Of a stretch of DNA of 15,389 nucleotides, positions 13,149-15,389 are shown in pieces (position 1 is the first letter of the stretch; every line of letters starts with the position of its first letter). The stretch is from JAPEKQ01 sp964516845 (GTDB lineage: Bacteria; Joyebacterota; Joyebacteria; Joyebacterales; Joyebacteraceae), in NCBI GenBank assembly GCA_964516845.1, contig CAZEXP010000049.1:1-15389 (forward strand), read 5' to 3'. The position numbers were made by a program, and so were the translations under genes. The notes below the pieces were generated by a model that saw only the letters and a program-made list of their open reading frames with translations, ran no database searches and was not told where the DNA came from.

Positions 13149-15227
13149 ATGGCGACGGCGATCACCCTCGAGAGGGTTAGAAACATAGGCATCATGGCGC
13201 ACATAGATGCTGGAAAGACCACTCTGACCGAGCGGGTCCTGTTCTACACGGGCAAGGTCCGCAGGATGGGAGAGGTCCACGACGGCGCAGCGGTGATGGA
13301 CTGGATGGTCCAGGAGCGGGAGCGGGGCATCACGATCACGTCGGCCGCGACGACCTGCTATTGGAAGGACCACCGGATCAACATCATCGATACGCCGGGG
13401 CACGTGGACTTCACGATCGAGGTGGAGCGTTCCCTGAGGGTTCTCGACGGGGCCGTGGCGGTGTTCTGTGCGGTCGGCGGGGTGGAGCCCCAGTCTGAGA
13501 CGGTCTGGCGTCAGGCGGACATGTACGGCGTTCCGAAGCTTGCGTTCATCAACAAGATGGACCGGGTCGGCGCCGACTTCGACAACGTACTCGAGATGAT
13601 GGTGGAGCGACTGGGCGCGGTTCCGGCTCCGGTCGAGCTTCCCATCGGAGCGGGTGAGAGCTTCTCCGGGGTCATCGATCTCGTCCGGATGAAGGCGCTG
13701 ACGTTCGGTACCGAGTCGTTCGGCGCGGACATCACCGAGGCGGAGATACCCGCGGAGATGATGGATGAGGCGGAGGTTCGCAGGGACGCGCTCGTCGAAC
13801 TCGCGGTCGAGCACGACGATGAGGTCCTCGAGAAGTACCTCGGTGGCGAGCAGCCCACGGTGGACGAACTCCGGCGCGCGATCCGGAAGGGCACCATTTC
13901 GAACGCGATCGTACCGGTGTTTTGCGGGGCGGCCCTGAGGAACATAGGGGCGCAGCCGATCCTCGACGGCGTCGTGCACTATCTGCCGTCGCCGCTGGAT
14001 GTCCCGCCCGTCACGGGGACGAACCCGTTCACGGGCAAAGAGGAGTCCCGCGAGACGACGGCCGAGGCGCCGGTCGCGACGCTGGCCTTCAAGATCGCCA
14101 CCGACTCCTATGTCGGGAGACTGACGTATCTCAGGATCTACTCGGGCACGCTCAAGAAGAGCGCGCAGTACCTCAACCCGAGGACCGACAAGAAAGAGCG
14201 CATCGGTCGCATCCTGCTGATGCACGCGAACAAGCAGGAAGACATGGACTCGGCATCGGCCGGTGAGATCGTGGCGGTCGTCGGGCCAAAGAAGACGGCG
14301 ACCGGGGACACGCTCTGCGACACCAATCACCCGATCGTGCTCGAGTCGATGACGTTCCCTGAGCCGGTCGTGTCCGTGGCGATCGAGCCCAAGACCAAGG
14401 CGGACGAAGAGAAGCTCATGCAGGCGCTGGACCGGCTCTCCGAAGAGGATCCGACGTTCGTCAACAGGACGAACGAGGACACCGGCCAGACGATCATCTC
14501 GGGCATGGGTGAGCTGCACCTCGAGGTACTGGCCGACCGGATGGTGCGCGAGTTCGGCGTGAGGGCAAGCGTCGGCAAGCCGATGGTGGCGTACCGTGAG
14601 ACGATCACGAAGACGGCGGAGGCTCGCGGCGAGTTCATCCGGCAGAGCGCCGGCAAGGGCCAGTACGGAGACGTGGTCATCAGAATGGAGCCGAATCGCG
14701 ATGGCGGGAATGAATTCCAGAACGAGCTTCCGGACGGGGTCATCCCCCGGGAGTTCATCCCCGCGATCGAGAGCGGTGTCATGAGTGCGCTGGGCAACGG
14801 CATCGTGGCCGGCTATCCGCTGATCGACGTCAAGGTGACGCTCATCGGCGGGAGCTATGACGACAGGGACTCGACGGAGATGGCCTTCAAGGCCGCCGGC
14901 ACCATCGCCATCCGCGAGGCCGCGGTGAAGGCGCACCCGGTGCTTCTCGAGCCGATCGTCAAGATCGAGGTCGTCGTACCGGAGCAGTACGTGGGCGAGG
15001 TCATATCGGACCTCAACGCTCGCGGCGGGCGCATCGAGGGCACGACGATGCGGAGCGACGGGCAGGTGGTCGATTCCACCGTGCCGCTTGGAAGGACATT
15101 CGGATACGCCACGGCTGTGCGATCCCTCACCCAGGGGCGGGCCGTGTACACCACCCAGTTCTCACACTACGCGGAGGTGCCGAAGGAGACACTCGAGCGC
15201 ATGACCGCGGGCTGGGGATGGGCATAG
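13149..15227 (+). CDS. fusA: Elongation factor G
   Basis: The 692-residue protein (704 in E. coli) starts at ATG 13149, with AGGTGGGA (13132-13139) upstream. The GTPase motifs are AHIDAGKT (17-24), RGITIT (59-64), DTPGH (81-85) and NKMD (135-138), with CGAAL as the last one. Domain II (TLAFKIATDSYVGRLTYLRI), domain III (ISGMGELHLEVL), domain IV (GQYGDVVI, GGSYDDRDSTEMAF) and domain V (PLGRTFGYATAVRSLTQGRA) follow in order. EF-G drives tRNA-mRNA translocation and, with RRF, ribosome recycling. At the tip of domain IV residue 571 is Asp, where E. coli has His583. The frame is open back into rpsG, but that part is not conserved. The stop is TAG. Confidence 0.97.
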   Translation: MATAITLERVRNIGIMAHIDAGKTTLTERVLFYTGKVRRMGEVHDGAAVMDWMVQERERGITITSAATTCYWKDHRINIIDTPGHVDFTIEVERSLRVLDGAVAVFCAVGGVEPQSETVWRQADMYGVPKLAFINKMDRVGADFDNVLEMMVERLGAVPAPVELPIGAGESFSGVIDLVRMKALTFGTESFGADITEAEIPAEMMDEAEVRRDALVELAVEHDDEVLEKYLGGEQPTVDELRRAIRKGTISNAIVPVFCGAALRNIGAQPILDGVVHYLPSPLDVPPVTGTNPFTGKEESRETTAEAPVATLAFKIATDSYVGRLTYLRIYSGTLKKSAQYLNPRTDKKERIGRILLMHANKQEDMDSASAGEIVAVVGPKKTATGDTLCDTNHPIVLESMTFPEPVVSVAIEPKTKADEEKLMQALDRLSEEDPTFVNRTNEDTGQTIISGMGELHLEVLADRMVREFGVRASVGKPMVAYRETITKTAEARGEFIRQSAGKGQYGDVVIRMEPNRDGGNEFQNELPDGVIPREFIPAIESGVMSALGNGIVAGYPLIDVKVTLIGGSYDDRDSTEMAFKAAGTIAIREAAVKAHPVLLEPIVKIEVVVPEQYVGEVISDLNARGGRIEGTTMRSDGQVVDSTVPLGRTFGYATAVRSLTQGRAVYTTQFSHYAEVPKETLERMTAGWGWA

Positions 15228-15319
15228 ATACTCTCGGCGGGTCGTTGCGGCCGGTGGGAGAGCGGCAGACGAATACCTGGTAAGACACCACACGAGAGCA
15301 CCACAGAAGGGGAACAGGA
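15228..15319 (+). promoter_or_regulatory. fusA-tuf spacer
   Basis: These 92 bases hold the tuf ribosome binding site AAGGGG (15307-15312), 7 bases before the ATG. CTCTC (15231-15235) can pair with GAGAG (15258-15262), enclosing GGC/GCC (15236-15238, 15250-15252). I see no convincing promoter or terminator. Extra tuf expression relative to fusA is expected biologically, but nothing here demonstrates it. Confidence 0.3.
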
Positions 15320-15389
15320 ATGGCCAAGAAGAAGTTCGAGAGGACGAAGCCCCACGTGAACGTGGGCACGATCGGTCACGTCGATCATG
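15320..15389 (+). CDS. tuf: Elongation factor Tu, N-terminal start (partial)
   Basis: The visible 23 codons read MAKKKFERTKPHVNVGTIGH then VDH, the standard EF-Tu N-terminus running into the first GTP-binding motif (GHVDHGKT). The gene runs off the window. AAGGGG (15307-15312) supports the ATG at 15320. Position directly after fusA is the tufA position of the str operon. With the tuf end at bases 1-62 this makes two tuf copies in the same orientation flanking the whole cluster. The parts of the two copies visible here do not overlap, so their identity cannot be compared. Confidence 0.97.
   Translation, partial: MAKKKFERTKPHVNVGTIGHVDH

Noticed and set aside
882..15227. UGA read as a sense codon within these genes
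   Set aside because: All genes are full length in the standard code with no in-frame TGA, and tRNA-Trp has a CCA anticodon. Recoding elsewhere in the genome cannot be excluded.
1..15389. Mobile elements, CRISPR arrays, or horizontally acquired accessory genes
   Set aside because: No terminal inverted repeats, transposase, regularly spaced repeats or shift in base composition was noticed. Every gene is a core housekeeping gene in conserved order.

Overview
The window is a dense, single-strand block of core translation and transcription genes from a high-GC bacterium (roughly 60% GC or more, by eye). The layout is: end of one tuf gene; rpmG; trpT (tRNA-Trp); secE; nusG; rplK-rplA-rplJ-rplL; rpoB-rpoC; rpsL-rpsG-fusA; start of a second tuf gene. 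This is the classical L11/beta (rif) cluster joined directly to the str cluster, with only about 80 bases between rpoC and rpsL. All genes are on the + strand. I see no mobile element, CRISPR array, rRNA or clear intrinsic terminator.

Organism: RpoB carries the long lineage insertion before its C-terminal catalytic block. RpoC carries a large insertion inside the trigger loop (about residues 930-1100) and has QLTLRTFHIGG at the trigger-loop base. Together these point to a Gracilicutes-type bacterium, possibly an uncultivated lineage near the FCB group. The phylum cannot be settled from the sequence alone. RpoB, RpoC and S12 keep their catalytic and decoding residues, so these are functional housekeeping genes.

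Region by region: bases 1-598 hold the tuf end, L33 (four-cysteine zinc form, GTG start), a 240-base highly structured non-coding stretch and tRNA-Trp with an encoded CCA. Bases 650-1415 are secE and nusG. Bases 1471-3844 are the four stalk and L1 ribosomal protein genes. Their spacers contain hairpins where autoregulatory or attenuation sites are known in E. coli. Bases 3996-12127 are rpoB and rpoC. Bases 12209-15227 are rpsL, rpsG and fusA, followed by tuf. The genes couple supply of ribosomal proteins, elongation factors, a secretion channel subunit, NusG and RNA polymerase.

The content is ordinary, but several details are not. All 13 genes whose ends are visible stop with TAG, with no TAA or TGA. 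The rpmG-trpT spacer holds a run of tetraloop-capped hairpins plus an 8-bp long-range pairing that competes with another hairpin. L7/L12 has an acidic N-terminal extension. EF-G has Asp where E. coli has the domain IV tip histidine. RpoB has Glu at the rifampicin-pocket position equivalent to E. coli Asp516.
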